Origin: Betaproteobacteria bacterium
Lineage (GTDB): Bacteria > Pseudomonadota > Gammaproteobacteria > Burkholderiales > JAEUOS01
Reading direction: 5' to 3'
Assembly (NCBI GenBank): GCA_028292405.1
Contig: JAQGMJ010000040.1
Location: forward strand, 62,001-126,000
Length of the DNA: 64,000 bases
Part shown: positions 50,847 to 59,471 of the stretch, in pieces
Numbering within the stretch: position 1 is the stretch's first letter
Layout: each line of letters starts with the position of its first letter
Position numbers and translations under genes: made by a program
The notes under the pieces: model-generated
Database searches by the model: none
What the model was told of the DNA's origin: nothing
What the model saw: only the letters and a program-made list of their open reading frames with translations

Positions 50847-51632
50847 TTACTCTTTCGGCTCAGGCATCGCTTCGTCGATGCCGCGCTTCACGTCGAACAT
50901 GTAGCCACCGATCTCGCCGGCCTTGAAGCCGGGGCGCTGCTGCACGCGCGCCCACCAGTCGCGGGTCAGCGGCGCCAGCTTGCCGGGGCGCTCTTCCTCG
51001 AAGCGAAAGACGTAGGGCGCGACGTTGATGTCGGCCAGGGTGTAGCGCTCGCCGAACAGCCAGGGGCCGCCGCTTTTCTTCAGGTAGGCCTCGATCTTCA
51101 TGCACATGTCCTGCAGCACGTCGAGGGCCTTTTCGATTTCTTCCGGCTTGAAGGGGTTGCGCGCCATGCGCAGCCAGAGGTCGCGCCGCTCTTGCGAGGG
51201 GATGGCGTCCAGGTGTTCCTGCAACTCCTTGTCCGACCACTTCTTGGCGATCGGCTCCATCGACTTGCTCCAGTTCGGCTTTTGCACCGCCGGCAGGCAG
51301 ACGTCGTCGACATACTTGGACCAGCGCCGCACTTCGTGGCGGTCGATCGGGTCTTCCGGCATCAGCGGCGGGTTGGGAAAGGCTTCGTCGAGGTATTCGT
51401 TGATCAGGTTGCTCTCGACCAGGATCTTGCCGTTCTCCAGCACCAGGCAGGGGACGATGGCCGAGGGATTGAGCTTCTTGAACCAGGGCGTGTGGTGCTG
51501 GAAGCTGCGCAGGTCGATCACGCGGCCGTCGTAGGCCAGGCCTTTTTCGCCCAGGGTGAGGCGCACCTTGCGCGAAGCCGAAGAGCTCCAGCCGTGGTAC
51601 AGGGTGAATTTCGGTTTTTGCGATTGAGCCAT
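50847..51632 (-). CDS. glutathione S-transferase family protein
   Basis: A 261-residue GST. The thioredoxin-like N-terminal domain reads FTLYHGWSSSASRKVRLTLGEKGLAYDGRVIDL, with the glutathione-binding SAIVPCLVLENG and ESNLINEYLDE; the C-terminal helical domain includes GPWLFGERYTLADINVAPYVFR. I chose the ATG at 51632 (MAQSQKPKF). The active residue is probably a serine in GWSSSAS. It may conjugate glutathione to electrophiles or act as a dehalogenase or isomerase. Confidence 0.87.
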   Translation of the reverse strand: MAQSQKPKFTLYHGWSSSASRKVRLTLGEKGLAYDGRVIDLRSFQHHTPWFKKLNPSAIVPCLVLENGKILVESNLINEYLDEAFPNPPLMPEDPIDRHEVRRWSKYVDDVCLPAVQKPNWSKSMEPIAKKWSDKELQEHLDAIPSQERRDLWLRMARNPFKPEEIEKALDVLQDMCMKIEAYLKKSGGPWLFGERYTLADINVAPYVFRFEEERPGKLAPLTRDWWARVQQRPGFKAGEIGGYMFDVKRGIDEAMPEPKE

Positions 51633-51834
51633 CTTGAAGCGTCTCCGGGCGATATTGTAGGGAGCAATCATTCGGATGATTGGACGGGCGCAGTTTGCGC
51701 GGAGCGCGCGGCAGCGTCAATCCGGGCGGCGGCATGCACGCCATTACTGCTGTAGGAGCTTGTAGGACCACGCCTTATATTTTCATGCCGGCCTAGGCTT
51801 TACAGTGGCTCCAGACCTCACCGGAGAAACAGCA

Positions 51835-52071
51835 ATGAAAAGCACCCTGAGCACCGAACAAAAAGAATTGATGGCCGAATACGACTTGGCGCAGCAGGCC
51901 TTCAACGCTTCGCACGCGCAACTGCGGCGCAACCTGCTGGCTGCCGAAAAGGGCAAGACTCCCGTGTCGGCGCTCAAGCGCAGCCTGAAGCAGCACCTGA
52001 CGGCGGCAGCATGCCTATTGGCCATGGGACGCGCGACGCTGCAATTCCGTCGCCAGCACTTCGCGGCTTGA
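51835..52071 (+). CDS. small hypothetical protein
   Basis: A 78-residue basic protein, MKSTLSTEQKELMAEYDLAQQAFNAS onward, mostly helical, with Leu- and Ala-rich stretches in the C-terminal half. GGAG lies 7 nt before the ATG at 51835 and the codon use resembles its neighbours. No family is recognised. It is convergent with hemL. Confidence 0.55.
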   Translation: MKSTLSTEQKELMAEYDLAQQAFNASHAQLRRNLLAAEKGKTPVSALKRSLKQHLTAAACLLAMGRATLQFRRQHFAA

Positions 52072-52098
52072 CGGGCAGCTTGAATCTGGAGGCCCGCC

Positions 52099-53394
52099 CT
52101 AGCTTTTTAACTGCGCGAAGGCGGCCTGCGCCGTCGCCAGCGTGGTCTTGATCACTTCCGGCCCGTGGGCCGAAGAGACGAAGCCGGCCTCATAGGCCGA
52201 AGGCGCGAAATGCACGCCGGCGTCGAGCATCAAGTGGAAAAAGCGGTTGAACAATTCCTTGTCGGCCTGCATCACTTCGGCGTAATTCGCCGGCGGCTGC
52301 GGGCTGGCGAACAGGCCGAACATGGCGCCTACTGAGGCTGCGCTGAACGGTACGCCGGCCTGCTTGGCGGCGGCGTTCATGCCGGCGGCGAAGTCGGCGG
52401 TGATGCGGCCCAGGGTGTCGTAGAAGCCGGGCTTCTGGATTTCCTTCAGCGTCGCCACGCCGGCGGCCACGGCCACCGGGTTGCCCGAGAGCGTGCCGGC
52501 CTGGTACACCCCGCCCAAGGGCGAGAGGTGTTCCATGAATTGCTTTTTGCCGCCAAGCGCGGCCACCGGCATGCCGCCGCCAATGACTTTGCCCAGCACG
52601 GTGATGTCGGGGTCGATCTTGTACAGGCTTTGCGCGCCGCCGAGCGCGACGCGAAAGCCGGTCATTACTTCATCGAAAATGCACAGGGCGCCGTGCTTGG
52701 TACAGAGCGCGCGCATGGTGCCGAGGAATTCGGGCGTGCCCGGCACCAGGTTCATGTTGCCGGCGATCGGCTCGACGATCACGCAGGCGATCTGCTCGCC
52801 GTATTTCTTGAACGCGTCTTCGAGCTGCTGCGGATTGTTGAAGTCCAGCACCAGGGTGTGCTGGGTGATTTCCGGCGGCACGCCGGCGGAAGAAGGGTGG
52901 CCATTGGTCAGCAGGCCGGAGCCGGCTTTCACCAGCAGGCTGTCGGCGTGCCCGTGGTAGCAGCCTTCGAACTTGATGATCTTCGCCCGCCCGGTGGCGC
53001 CGCGCGCCAGGCGGATGGCGGTCATCGCCGCCTCGGTGCCGGAGCTGACGAAGCGGATGCGCTCCAGCGACGGCATCAGCTTGACCACCATTTCGGCGAT
53101 GGTGAGTTCATCTTCGGTCGGCATGCCGAACGAAAGGCCGCGGGTGGCCGCGTCCTGCACCGCCTTGATCACGGCGGGGTGGGCGTGGCCGAGGATCAGC
53201 GGGCCCCAGGAGCCGACGTAGTCGGTATAGCGCTTGCCGTCGGCGTCCCACACATAGGGGCCGGAGCCGCGGGTGATGAAGCGCGGCGTGCCCCCGACGG
53301 AGCGAAACGCGCGCACCGGCGAATTGACGCCGCCGGGGATGATCGCCTGGGCGCGGGTGAAAAGGATGTCGTTCTGGCTGGAATTCTGGCTCAT
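52099..53394 (-). CDS. hemL: glutamate-1-semialdehyde 2,1-aminomutase
   Basis: A 431-residue PLP enzyme that makes 5-aminolevulinate from glutamate-1-semialdehyde in the C5 route to haem. The PLP lysine is Lys269 in [16 protein letters not shown], with Asp241 in [10 protein letters not shown] and the start of the fold at [19 protein letters not shown]. The ATG at 53394 is the natural start; the longer frame overlaps thiE. It follows thiE by 20 nt on the same strand. Confidence 0.96.
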   Translation of the reverse strand: MSQNSSQNDILFTRAQAIIPGGVNSPVRAFRSVGGTPRFITRGSGPYVWDADGKRYTDYVGSWGPLILGHAHPAVIKAVQDAATRGLSFGMPTEDELTIAEMVVKLMPSLERIRFVSSGTEAAMTAIRLARGATGRAKIIKFEGCYHGHADSLLVKAGSGLLTNGHPSSAGVPPEITQHTLVLDFNNPQQLEDAFKKYGEQIACVIVEPIAGNMNLVPGTPEFLGTMRALCTKHGALCIFDEVMTGFRVALGGAQSLYKIDPDITVLGKVIGGGMPVAALGGKKQFMEHLSPLGGVYQAGTLSGNPVAVAAGVATLKEIQKPGFYDTLGRITADFAAGMNAAAKQAGVPFSAASVGAMFGLFASPQPPANYAEVMQADKELFNRFFHLMLDAGVHFAPSAYEAGFVSSAHGPEVIKTTLATAQAAFAQLKS

Positions 53395-53414
53395 GATCGG
53401 ATGCGTAGTGTTTG

Positions 53415-54056
53415 TTATTGGAACAGCGCGCCAGGGAATAGGGAACAAAAGCGGCGCGCGCGCGCGGTGATATCCGGCGCATCGTAAATGTCGGTGATGA
53501 CGGCCACGGCGTCGGCGCCGGCCGCCACCAGCGGCTGGGCGTTGTCGGCGGTGATGCCGCCGATGGCGACCATCGGCAGGCCGAGCGGGCGCGCCTGGGC
53601 GAAGAGTTCCAGTGGCGCGCGCACGGCGGCGGGCTTGCTCACGGAGGCGTACATGCTGCCGAAGGCGATGTGGTCGGCGCCGGCCTCTTTGGCGGCCTGC
53701 GCCAGGTCGAGGCGGTTGTAGCACGAGGCGCCAAGCAATTTTTTCGGGCCGAGCCTCTTTCGGGCGCCACGCAGTTCACCATCACTGCCGCCGAGGTGTA
53801 CGCCGTCGGCATCGACTTCAAGCGCAAGGTCGAGATGATCGTTGACGATAAAGGTGGCGCCGAACTTCTCGCACAGGGCTGCCAGCACGATGGCGTGCTC
53901 GACGCGTTGGCTGGGTGCGGCCACTTTGTTGCGATATTGCAACACCTTGGCGCCCCCCTCCAGGGCAGCCTTGGAGGACATGACCAGTTTTAGGGTATCG
54001 CGCCAATCGGGGGTGACGACATACAGGCCGCGAATGCGGGCCGCGGCCTGGTTCAT
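53415..54056 (-). CDS. thiE: thiamine-phosphate synthase
   Basis: A 213-residue TIM-barrel enzyme that joins hydroxymethylpyrimidine diphosphate and thiazole phosphate. Seen are [17 protein letters not shown] (diphosphate site), [22 protein letters not shown] and [11 protein letters not shown] with [10 protein letters not shown]. The start overlaps the thiD stop (ATGA). Together with thiD it covers the last steps of thiamine phosphate synthesis in the cytoplasm. Confidence 0.93.
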   Translation of the reverse strand: MNQAAARIRGLYVVTPDWRDTLKLVMSSKAALEGGAKVLQYRNKVAAPSQRVEHAIVLAALCEKFGATFIVNDHLDLALEVDADGVHLGGSDGELRGARKRLGPKKLLGASCYNRLDLAQAAKEAGADHIAFGSMYASVSKPAAVRAPLELFAQARPLGLPMVAIGGITADNAQPLVAAGADAVAVITDIYDAPDITARARRFCSLFPGALFQ

Positions 54057-54961
54057 GGGTTGGGCCCGCCCAGGGTGCCGTTGCTGGCGTTGGACGCGAT
54101 GTCGCCATTGACTTCGCTCTGGCGCGCCCAGAAAAAGCGGTCAGGAATGTACTGGCCCATGCCAGGGCGAAAGGCGAATTTCAGGGTGTTCCAGGTGTAC
54201 TCCTGGGCTTCGCGTACGGCGGCGGGCACGTCCAGGCCGTTGGCGAGCGTCGCCGCGATCGCCGAGGCCAGGGTGCAGCCGGAGCCGTGATAGCTGCCGG
54301 GCAGGCGGGTCCAGGCGTCGCTGCGCACCAGGCCGAGCTCGTCGCTGTCCGGGCCGCCGACCGGGCCGTAGAGCTGGTTGATCACCTGCTGGGTGTTCTC
54401 GTGGGTGCCGGTGATGAGCACGTATTCGGCGCCCATCTCCAGCAAGGCCTTGGCGCAGAGTTCCAGCGCCGGGTCTTCTTCCTCGAAGTGGCTGGCCACC
54501 AGGCGGCGCGCTTCAAGGCTGTTCGGCGTCAACACGGTGGTTTGCGGGATCAGCAGTTCCTTGATCGCCGCGATCAGTTCCTCGTTGGCCAGGTCGTCGC
54601 CGTTGCCGGCGGCCAGTACCGGGTCGAGGATCAGCGGGATGTCAGGGTAGTCGGACACCACTTCGGCGATCGCCTGGACGTTCTCGACGCTGCCCAGCAA
54701 GCCGATCTTGAACGCATCCACGGTCATGTCTTCGAGCACCTGGCGCGCCTGGTCTTCGACCCAGGCGGCGTCGATGGCGTCGATCGCCTCGACCCGTTCG
54801 GAGTCCTGGATGGTCAGCGCGGTGATCACCGACAGCGGGTGGCAGCCCAGGCTGGCGAGCGTCATGATGTCGGCCTGGATGCCGGCGCCGCCGGAAGGGT
54901 CGGAACCGGCGAACACCAGCACGATGGGGGGTGAAGTCGGGGCGGTGGCCATGAAAGTCAT
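54053..54961 (-). CDS. thiD: hydroxymethylpyrimidine/phosphomethylpyrimidine kinase
   Basis: A 302-residue ribokinase-fold kinase that phosphorylates hydroxymethylpyrimidine twice. Motifs are VFAGSDPSGGAGIQADIMTLASLGCHPLSVITALTIQDS and the anion-hole LPGSYHGSGCTLASAIAATLANG near residue 225. It is somewhat longer than the usual 265 residues. It is first in thiD-thiE-hemL. No thiamine pyrophosphate riboswitch is visible upstream. Confidence 0.94.
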   Translation of the reverse strand: MTFMATAPTSPPIVLVFAGSDPSGGAGIQADIMTLASLGCHPLSVITALTIQDSERVEAIDAIDAAWVEDQARQVLEDMTVDAFKIGLLGSVENVQAIAEVVSDYPDIPLILDPVLAAGNGDDLANEELIAAIKELLIPQTTVLTPNSLEARRLVASHFEEEDPALELCAKALLEMGAEYVLITGTHENTQQVINQLYGPVGGPDSDELGLVRSDAWTRLPGSYHGSGCTLASAIAATLANGLDVPAAVREAQEYTWNTLKFAFRPGMGQYIPDRFFWARQSEVNGDIASNASNGTLGGPNP

Positions 54962-55031
54962 TTGGGGCCGGCTGGCGGCGGCGAATTTTGGGATGGTGTC
55001 GGGGCCGGTGTTTAGGGTCGGGCGAGGAGGC

Positions 55032-55067
55032 GGACAAGCAAGGGGACAAGCAAGGGGACAAACAAGC
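55032..55067. repeat. three tandem 12-bp repeats
   Basis: GGACAAGCAAGG occurs twice in a row (55032-55055) and is followed by GGACAAACAAGC (55056-55067). It lies upstream of thiD in the divergent region shared with the rubredoxin gene. Confidence 0.7.
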
Positions 55068-55204
55068 GGGAGGAGGGGCGAGCCGAAGCAGATTTTCCTG
55101 TAAATTCAGGAAAATGCCGGATGAATATGCACCAAGCTGTGAAGTCCGATGCTATTATCCCCATTTTAATCGTATTCGGCGGCCGCAACCGCGCAAACGC
55201 AAAA

Positions 55205-55381
55205 ATGGATAATGGCTTTAAGACCTGGATGTGCCTGATTTGCGGCTGGGTATACGACGAGGAAAAAGGCGCACCCGAAGACGGCTTGGCGCCCGGTACC
55301 CGCTGGGAGGATGTGCCGCTGAACTGGACTTGTCCGGAATGCGGCGCCAGGAAAGAGGATTTCGAGCTGGTCGAAATCTGA
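55205..55381 (+). CDS. rubA: rubredoxin
   Basis: A 58-residue rubredoxin with the iron ligands in MCLICGWVYDEEKG and WTCPECGARKEDFE, the two CxxC knuckles. The ATG at 55205 gives MDNGFKTWMC. It shuttles electrons in the cytoplasm. In betaproteobacteria it commonly sits between thiD and pilG, as here. The 3' end (about 55349-55380) is followed by a degenerate 33-bp copy of itself. Confidence 0.93.
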   Translation: MDNGFKTWMCLICGWVYDEEKGAPEDGLAPGTRWEDVPLNWTCPECGARKEDFELVEI

Positions 55382-55414
55382 AAGCAAGAAGATTTCGAGC
55401 TGGTGGAAGCAATA
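55349..55414 (+). repeat. 33-bp imperfect tandem duplication at the end of the rubredoxin gene
   Basis: GATTTCGAGCTGGT occurs at 55358-55371 and again at 55391-55404, 33 bp apart, in matching surroundings. The first copy encodes the last residues DFELVEI; the second lies after the stop codon. This is a recent local duplication. Confidence 0.6.
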
Positions 55415-55523
55415 AGCAAGAATTTTAGGCGGGCGCGAAATCCAGGGACGGATTTTGCGCCGGTGCAATTTAGCCGGAATTTGAAAAAGTTTTTGGATTT
55501 GGGCGAAAATCCCGTGAAATTGG

Positions 55524-55558
55524 ACAAGACCTTATATGACAATCTCATAGGGTCTTGT
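55524..55558 (+). terminator. hairpin between rubredoxin and pilG
   Basis: ACAAGACCTTAT (55524-55535) pairs with ATAGGGTCTTGT (55547-55558), 12 bp with one G-U pair. A T-rich stretch (GGGTTTTTA) follows after 7 nt. It could terminate the rubredoxin message or lie in the pilG leader. Confidence 0.45.
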
Positions 55559-55634
55559 ATGATTTGGGTTTTTACGGGCAGCGGCGGGCAGCTTCCAGGC
55601 AGCCGAAAACCAGAACAGGCAAGGCGGGGGCGGG

Positions 55635-56027
55635 ATGGCGGAGACCTATAATCTGGCCGGCGTGAAAGTCATGGTGATCGACGATTCGAACACCATTCGA
55701 CGCAGCGCTGAAATTTTTCTGGTGCAGGCGGGGGCCCAAGTGATTTTGGCGGAAGACGGTTTCGATGCATTGGCGAAGATCACCGATCACGCGCCCGACA
55801 TCATTTTCTGCGACATCATGATGCCCCGCCTGGATGGTTACCAGACATGCGCGTTGATCAAGAAAAACGCGAAATTCGCCAGCACGCCGGTAATCATGCT
55901 TTCCTCGAAGGATGGGTTGTTCGATCGTGCCCGCGGCCGCATGGTGGGTTCCGACGAATATCTCACCAAGCCCTTTACCAAGGACAGCCTCTTGAAGACC
56001 GTTGGCGCCCACGCAGGCAAAAACTGA
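55635..56027 (+). CDS. pilG: twitching motility response regulator PilG
   Basis: A 130-residue single-domain receiver. The acidic pocket is Asp16-Asp17, the phosphoacceptor Asp60 (IIFCDIMMP) and Lys112 (YLTKPF). As the first gene of the Pil-Chp chemosensory operon it would be phosphorylated by PilL and promote pilus extension or polarity and, in other species, act on adenylate cyclase. pilH follows after 26 nt. Confidence 0.93.
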   Translation: MAETYNLAGVKVMVIDDSNTIRRSAEIFLVQAGAQVILAEDGFDALAKITDHAPDIIFCDIMMPRLDGYQTCALIKKNAKFASTPVIMLSSKDGLFDRARGRMVGSDEYLTKPFTKDSLLKTVGAHAGKN

Positions 56028-56053
56028 CTAACTGAACCAAGTAGGTGAATATT

Positions 56054-56419
56054 ATGCCGGTCAAGAAAATCATGGTTGTGGACGACTCCCCGACGGAGCG
56101 TTTTTTCCTGCAGGAGCTGCTGTCCAAACGCGGCTACAGCATCGTCACCGCCGAAAACGGCGAGGACGCGGTCGCCAAGGCCGCCAAGGAAATGCCCGAC
56201 CTGATCCTGATGGATGTGGTGATGCCGGGCCTGAACGGCTTCCAGGCCACCCGCGCGATCTCGAAGGCGCCGGAAACCGCGCACATCCCGATCTTCATGT
56301 GCACCACCAAGGACCAGGAAACCGACAAGATCTGGGGCGTGCGCCAGGGCGCGAAGGATTACCTGGTCAAACCGATCAACGGCGACGAGTTGCTGGAGAA
56401 GATCAAGGCGCTGGGCTGA
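56054..56419 (+). CDS. pilH: twitching motility response regulator PilH
   Basis: A 121-residue single-domain receiver with Asp10-Asp11, phosphoacceptor Asp54 ([10 protein letters not shown]) and Lys106 (YLVKPI). The start ATG at 56054 has AGGTGA 5 nt upstream. PilH acts with or against PilG, often as a phosphate sink for PilL or driving retraction. pilI follows after 81 nt. Confidence 0.93.
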   Translation: MPVKKIMVVDDSPTERFFLQELLSKRGYSIVTAENGEDAVAKAAKEMPDLILMDVVMPGLNGFQATRAISKAPETAHIPIFMCTTKDQETDKIWGVRQGAKDYLVKPINGDELLEKIKALG

Positions 56420-56500
56420 GAGCCCGCGCCTTCCCGCAGCTTTTCGGGCCTTTTCCAATGCCGCACCCTCCCTCACGGTAACCTCTAGGAACCCTCAAGC

Positions 56501-57022
56501 GTGGCCATCAAGACCAGCCTCAGGCAATTCCAGCAGGACCTGGCTCAGCGCCTGCAAAGCGCGAAGGCGCAGCCGGCGGCCGACACGCGCCTGGGCGTGC
56601 TGTGCGGACAAAACTACTGGCTGATCGACCTGGGCGATGCCGGCGAAATCGTGCCGGTGCCGGAGATCTTGGCGGTGCCGCTGACCAAGCCCTGGTTCGT
56701 CGGCGTCGCCAACATTCGCGGCAGCTTGTACAGCGTGGTCGATTTTTCCGCGTTTTCCGGCGCCGAGCCGGTGTCTCGCGCGCAGGAAAACCGCCTGGTG
56801 CTGGCCGGTTCGCGCTTCGGCATCAATGCCGCCATCCTGGTGTCGCGCATGCTCGGCCTGCGCAACCCGAAGGATTTCACCCGCCAGGAAGGCACCGAGG
56901 GCCCCGGCCGCGGCGCGCCCTGGGCCGGGGCCAACTGGCGCGACGCCGACACCCGGGTGTGGCACGAATTGAAGTTGCAGGAACTGGTGCAGGATCAGGA
57001 CTTTTTGCAGGTGGGGCTGTGA
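56501..57022 (+). CDS. pilI: CheW-like protein PilI
   Basis: A 173-residue CheW-fold adaptor that links the receptor PilJ to the kinase PilL. Seen are [48 protein letters not shown] and a final helix [22 protein letters not shown]. The start is a GTG at 56501 with AGGAA upstream. pilJ follows 55 nt downstream. Confidence 0.92.
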   Translation: MAIKTSLRQFQQDLAQRLQSAKAQPAADTRLGVLCGQNYWLIDLGDAGEIVPVPEILAVPLTKPWFVGVANIRGSLYSVVDFSAFSGAEPVSRAQENRLVLAGSRFGINAAILVSRMLGLRNPKDFTRQEGTEGPGRGAPWAGANWRDADTRVWHELKLQELVQDQDFLQVGL

Positions 57023-57077
57023 AGCGGCTGCTGACGCGCCGCGCCACGGTCAGGGGAACGAAGGAGGGAGAATCATC

Positions 57078-59273
57078 ATGGCATTGAGCATCAAACTGCC
57101 CGCACGCGGCAAGGACAAGGGCGCCAAAAGCAAAGCCAAGAGCGGCGATGCCCCCAAGGCAGAAGTCGCGGCCGGTCAGCAGACCGTCGGCGGCGCGCCG
57201 GTCGGCGGCGGCGGCGGCACCCGGGTGCCGCTGATCGGCCACCAGCCGATCGGCCGGCAATACGTGTTGCTGGCCCTGGTGCTGCTGGCCATCGCGGTCG
57301 GCCTGGCGGCGGTGATCGGCTCCTACGTGTACCTGGCCAACCAGCTGACCAACGGCGTGGCGGTGACCGGCGACGCGCTGATGCACTCGCAGCGTCTCGC
57401 AAAAGCGGTGCCAAACGCGATTGCCGGTAACCAGGTGGCGTTCCGCCAGCTTTCCGAAAGCCGCGACAAGGTGGTGACCAACCTGAAGTCGCTGTCCGGC
57501 GAAGGCGACAACGCGGTAGCCACGCCGAGCTCGGTGCAGCCGCTGCTCAACGGCGTGAAGACCGAATGGGAAAAGACCCTGAAGAACTCCACGGTCGTGA
57601 TCGACCAGGAAAAGAACCTGCTGCTGCTGGGCAACTCGATCCGCGCGATCAACGCCAACAACCCGCAGTTGCTGGAACTGGCCGAACAAATCTCCGCGCT
57701 GAAGCTGCAGGCCAACGCCGGCCCGCGTGAACTCTCGGTGGCCGGCCAGCTCGTTATGCTGACCCAGCGGATGGCGAAAAACGCCAACGCGCTGTTGGCC
57801 GGCGAGTCGATCGACCCCGAAGTGGCCTTCCTGCTGGGCAAGGACACCAACACCTTCCGTGATCTGCTGCAAGGCCTGATCAAGGGCAGCGACGCCCTGC
57901 GCCTGCAACCCACCACCGACCAGGACACCAAGGATCGCCTGGCCGAACTGGAAAAAGCCTTCGCCGGCTACCAGACCGCGGTGGCCGGTATTCTGGGCAA
58001 CATGCAGCGCCTGGTGAACGCCAAGCAGTCGGCGCAAAACGTGTTCGCCGACAACGAAGCGCTGAAGGACAAGCTCTCCGGCCTGGCCAATGCCTACCAG
58101 ACCGCTTCCGGCGAACTGCGGATCTACTTCGTCGGCATCGCCGTCCTGGTTGCGCTGGCGCTGATTACGGCGTACTTCCTGTTCCAGGTCTACCGTGTCG
58201 ACCAGCAGCAGCGTGAAATTGAAGCCGACCGCCGCCGCGAAGAGGCGGTGAAGCTGGAAGCCGAAGCGAAAAAGGTGAATGACCAGAACCAGGCCGCCAT
58301 TTTGCGCCTGATGAACGAACTGGCCGAGGTGGCCGACGGCGACCTGACGGTGCAAGCGACCGTTACCGAAGACATCACGGGCGCGATCGCCGACTCGGTG
58401 AACTTCACGATTGAAGAACTGCGCAACGTGGTGCTGCGCATCAACCAGGCGACCGCGCAGGTGTCGACCGCCTCCGAAGCCGCCCAGCGCACCTCGGCGC
58501 AGCTGCTCGCCGCGCAGGACAAGCAGTCCAACGAAATCCGCCAGACCGGTGAATCGGTGCTGCGCATGGCGCAGGACATCAACCAGGTATCGTCCGGCGC
58601 GCGCCAGTCCGCCGACGTGGCGCGCCAGTCGCTCTCCGCCGCCGAAAAGGGCATGGGCGCGGTGCAGAACTCGATCGCCGGCATGAACGAAATCCGCGAG
58701 CAGATCCAGGAAACCTCCAAGCGCATCAAGCGACTCGGTGAATCCTCGCAGGAGATCGGTGAAATCGTGGAACTGATTTCCGACATTACCGAGCAGACGA
58801 ACGTGCTGGCGCTCAACGCCGCCATCCAGGCGGCCTCCGCCGGCGAAGCAGGCCGCGGTTTCACGGTGGTTGCGGAAGAAGTGCAGCGGCTGGCGGAACG
58901 CTCCGGCGAAGCGACCAAGCAGATCGGCGCGATCGTGAAGACGATTCAGACCGACACCCAGGATGCGGTGTCCGCCATGGAAAAGTCGACCCAGGGCGTG
59001 GTGGAAGGGGCGAAGCTGTCCGACGCCGCCGGCCAGGCGCTGGGTGAGATCGGCCAGGTGTCGCGCCGTCTCGCCGAGCTGATCGAGGGCATCTCCAAGA
59101 CCACCTCCACCCAGGCTGAATCGGCTGCCGTGGTGGCGAAAAACATTCAGGACATCCTGAACATTTCCGAGCAGACGTCCAAGGGTACGCGGCAGAACGC
59201 GGACTCGGTGCGCCAGCTCGCCGCGCTGGCGCAGGAGCTGAAGCAGTCGGTGTCCGGCTTCAAGGTGGCATAA
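57078..59273 (+). CDS. pilJ: methyl-accepting chemotaxis protein PilJ
   Basis: A 731-residue receptor of the pilus chemosensory system. After about 60 cytoplasmic residues comes a membrane segment (62-84), a periplasmic helical PilJ-type domain with two repeated units ([14 protein letters not shown] and [14 protein letters not shown]), a second membrane segment (about 350-372), a HAMP-like region and the signalling hairpin whose tip reads [27 protein letters not shown] (about 570-596). It clusters at poles and signals through PilI to PilL. GGAGGGAG precedes the ATG. Confidence 0.95.
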   Translation: MALSIKLPARGKDKGAKSKAKSGDAPKAEVAAGQQTVGGAPVGGGGGTRVPLIGHQPIGRQYVLLALVLLAIAVGLAAVIGSYVYLANQLTNGVAVTGDALMHSQRLAKAVPNAIAGNQVAFRQLSESRDKVVTNLKSLSGEGDNAVATPSSVQPLLNGVKTEWEKTLKNSTVVIDQEKNLLLLGNSIRAINANNPQLLELAEQISALKLQANAGPRELSVAGQLVMLTQRMAKNANALLAGESIDPEVAFLLGKDTNTFRDLLQGLIKGSDALRLQPTTDQDTKDRLAELEKAFAGYQTAVAGILGNMQRLVNAKQSAQNVFADNEALKDKLSGLANAYQTASGELRIYFVGIAVLVALALITAYFLFQVYRVDQQQREIEADRRREEAVKLEAEAKKVNDQNQAAILRLMNELAEVADGDLTVQATVTEDITGAIADSVNFTIEELRNVVLRINQATAQVSTASEAAQRTSAQLLAAQDKQSNEIRQTGESVLRMAQDINQVSSGARQSADVARQSLSAAEKGMGAVQNSIAGMNEIREQIQETSKRIKRLGESSQEIGEIVELISDITEQTNVLALNAAIQAASAGEAGRGFTVVAEEVQRLAERSGEATKQIGAIVKTIQTDTQDAVSAMEKSTQGVVEGAKLSDAAGQALGEIGQVSRRLAELIEGISKTTSTQAESAAVVAKNIQDILNISEQTSKGTRQNADSVRQLAALAQELKQSVSGFKVA

Positions 59274-59471
59274 GCGGTCAGGCAGTGCAGGGGAGGGAGC
59301 CGGTCCGCGCGGCGCCGCAAGGCGGCGCGCAACCGCTCCAGGTAACAGGCCGGCTTGGGGCCAGGCCGGCCGGGCCGCGCAACAGCGCGGTCCGAGATGC
59401 GGCCCGGATCACCGGGCCGCGGTCCGCGCGGCGTCCCCTCAAGGGCGCCGCCAGCAATGAGAGGTGACGGT
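59274..59471 (+). repeat. hairpin-rich spacer between pilJ and pilL
   Basis: Three hairpins occur in 198 nt: GCGCCGC/GCGGCGC (59312-59328), GGGCCGCGC with its partner (59372-59393, one G-U), and GCGGCCCGG/CCGGGCCGC (59399-59420, 9 bp perfect). GGTCCGCGCGGCG occurs twice (59302-59314, 59421-59433). Such a spacer may tune expression of the large kinase relative to PilJ. Confidence 0.55.

Noticed and set aside
55032-55067. Short CRISPR-like array
   Set aside because: Units are 12 bp and contiguous with no spacers, and there are no cas genes in the window.
54962-55204. Thiamine pyrophosphate riboswitch before thiD
   Set aside because: The conserved CTGAGA and ACCTGAT-type elements are not seen on the thiD strand; only tandem 12-bp repeats are present.
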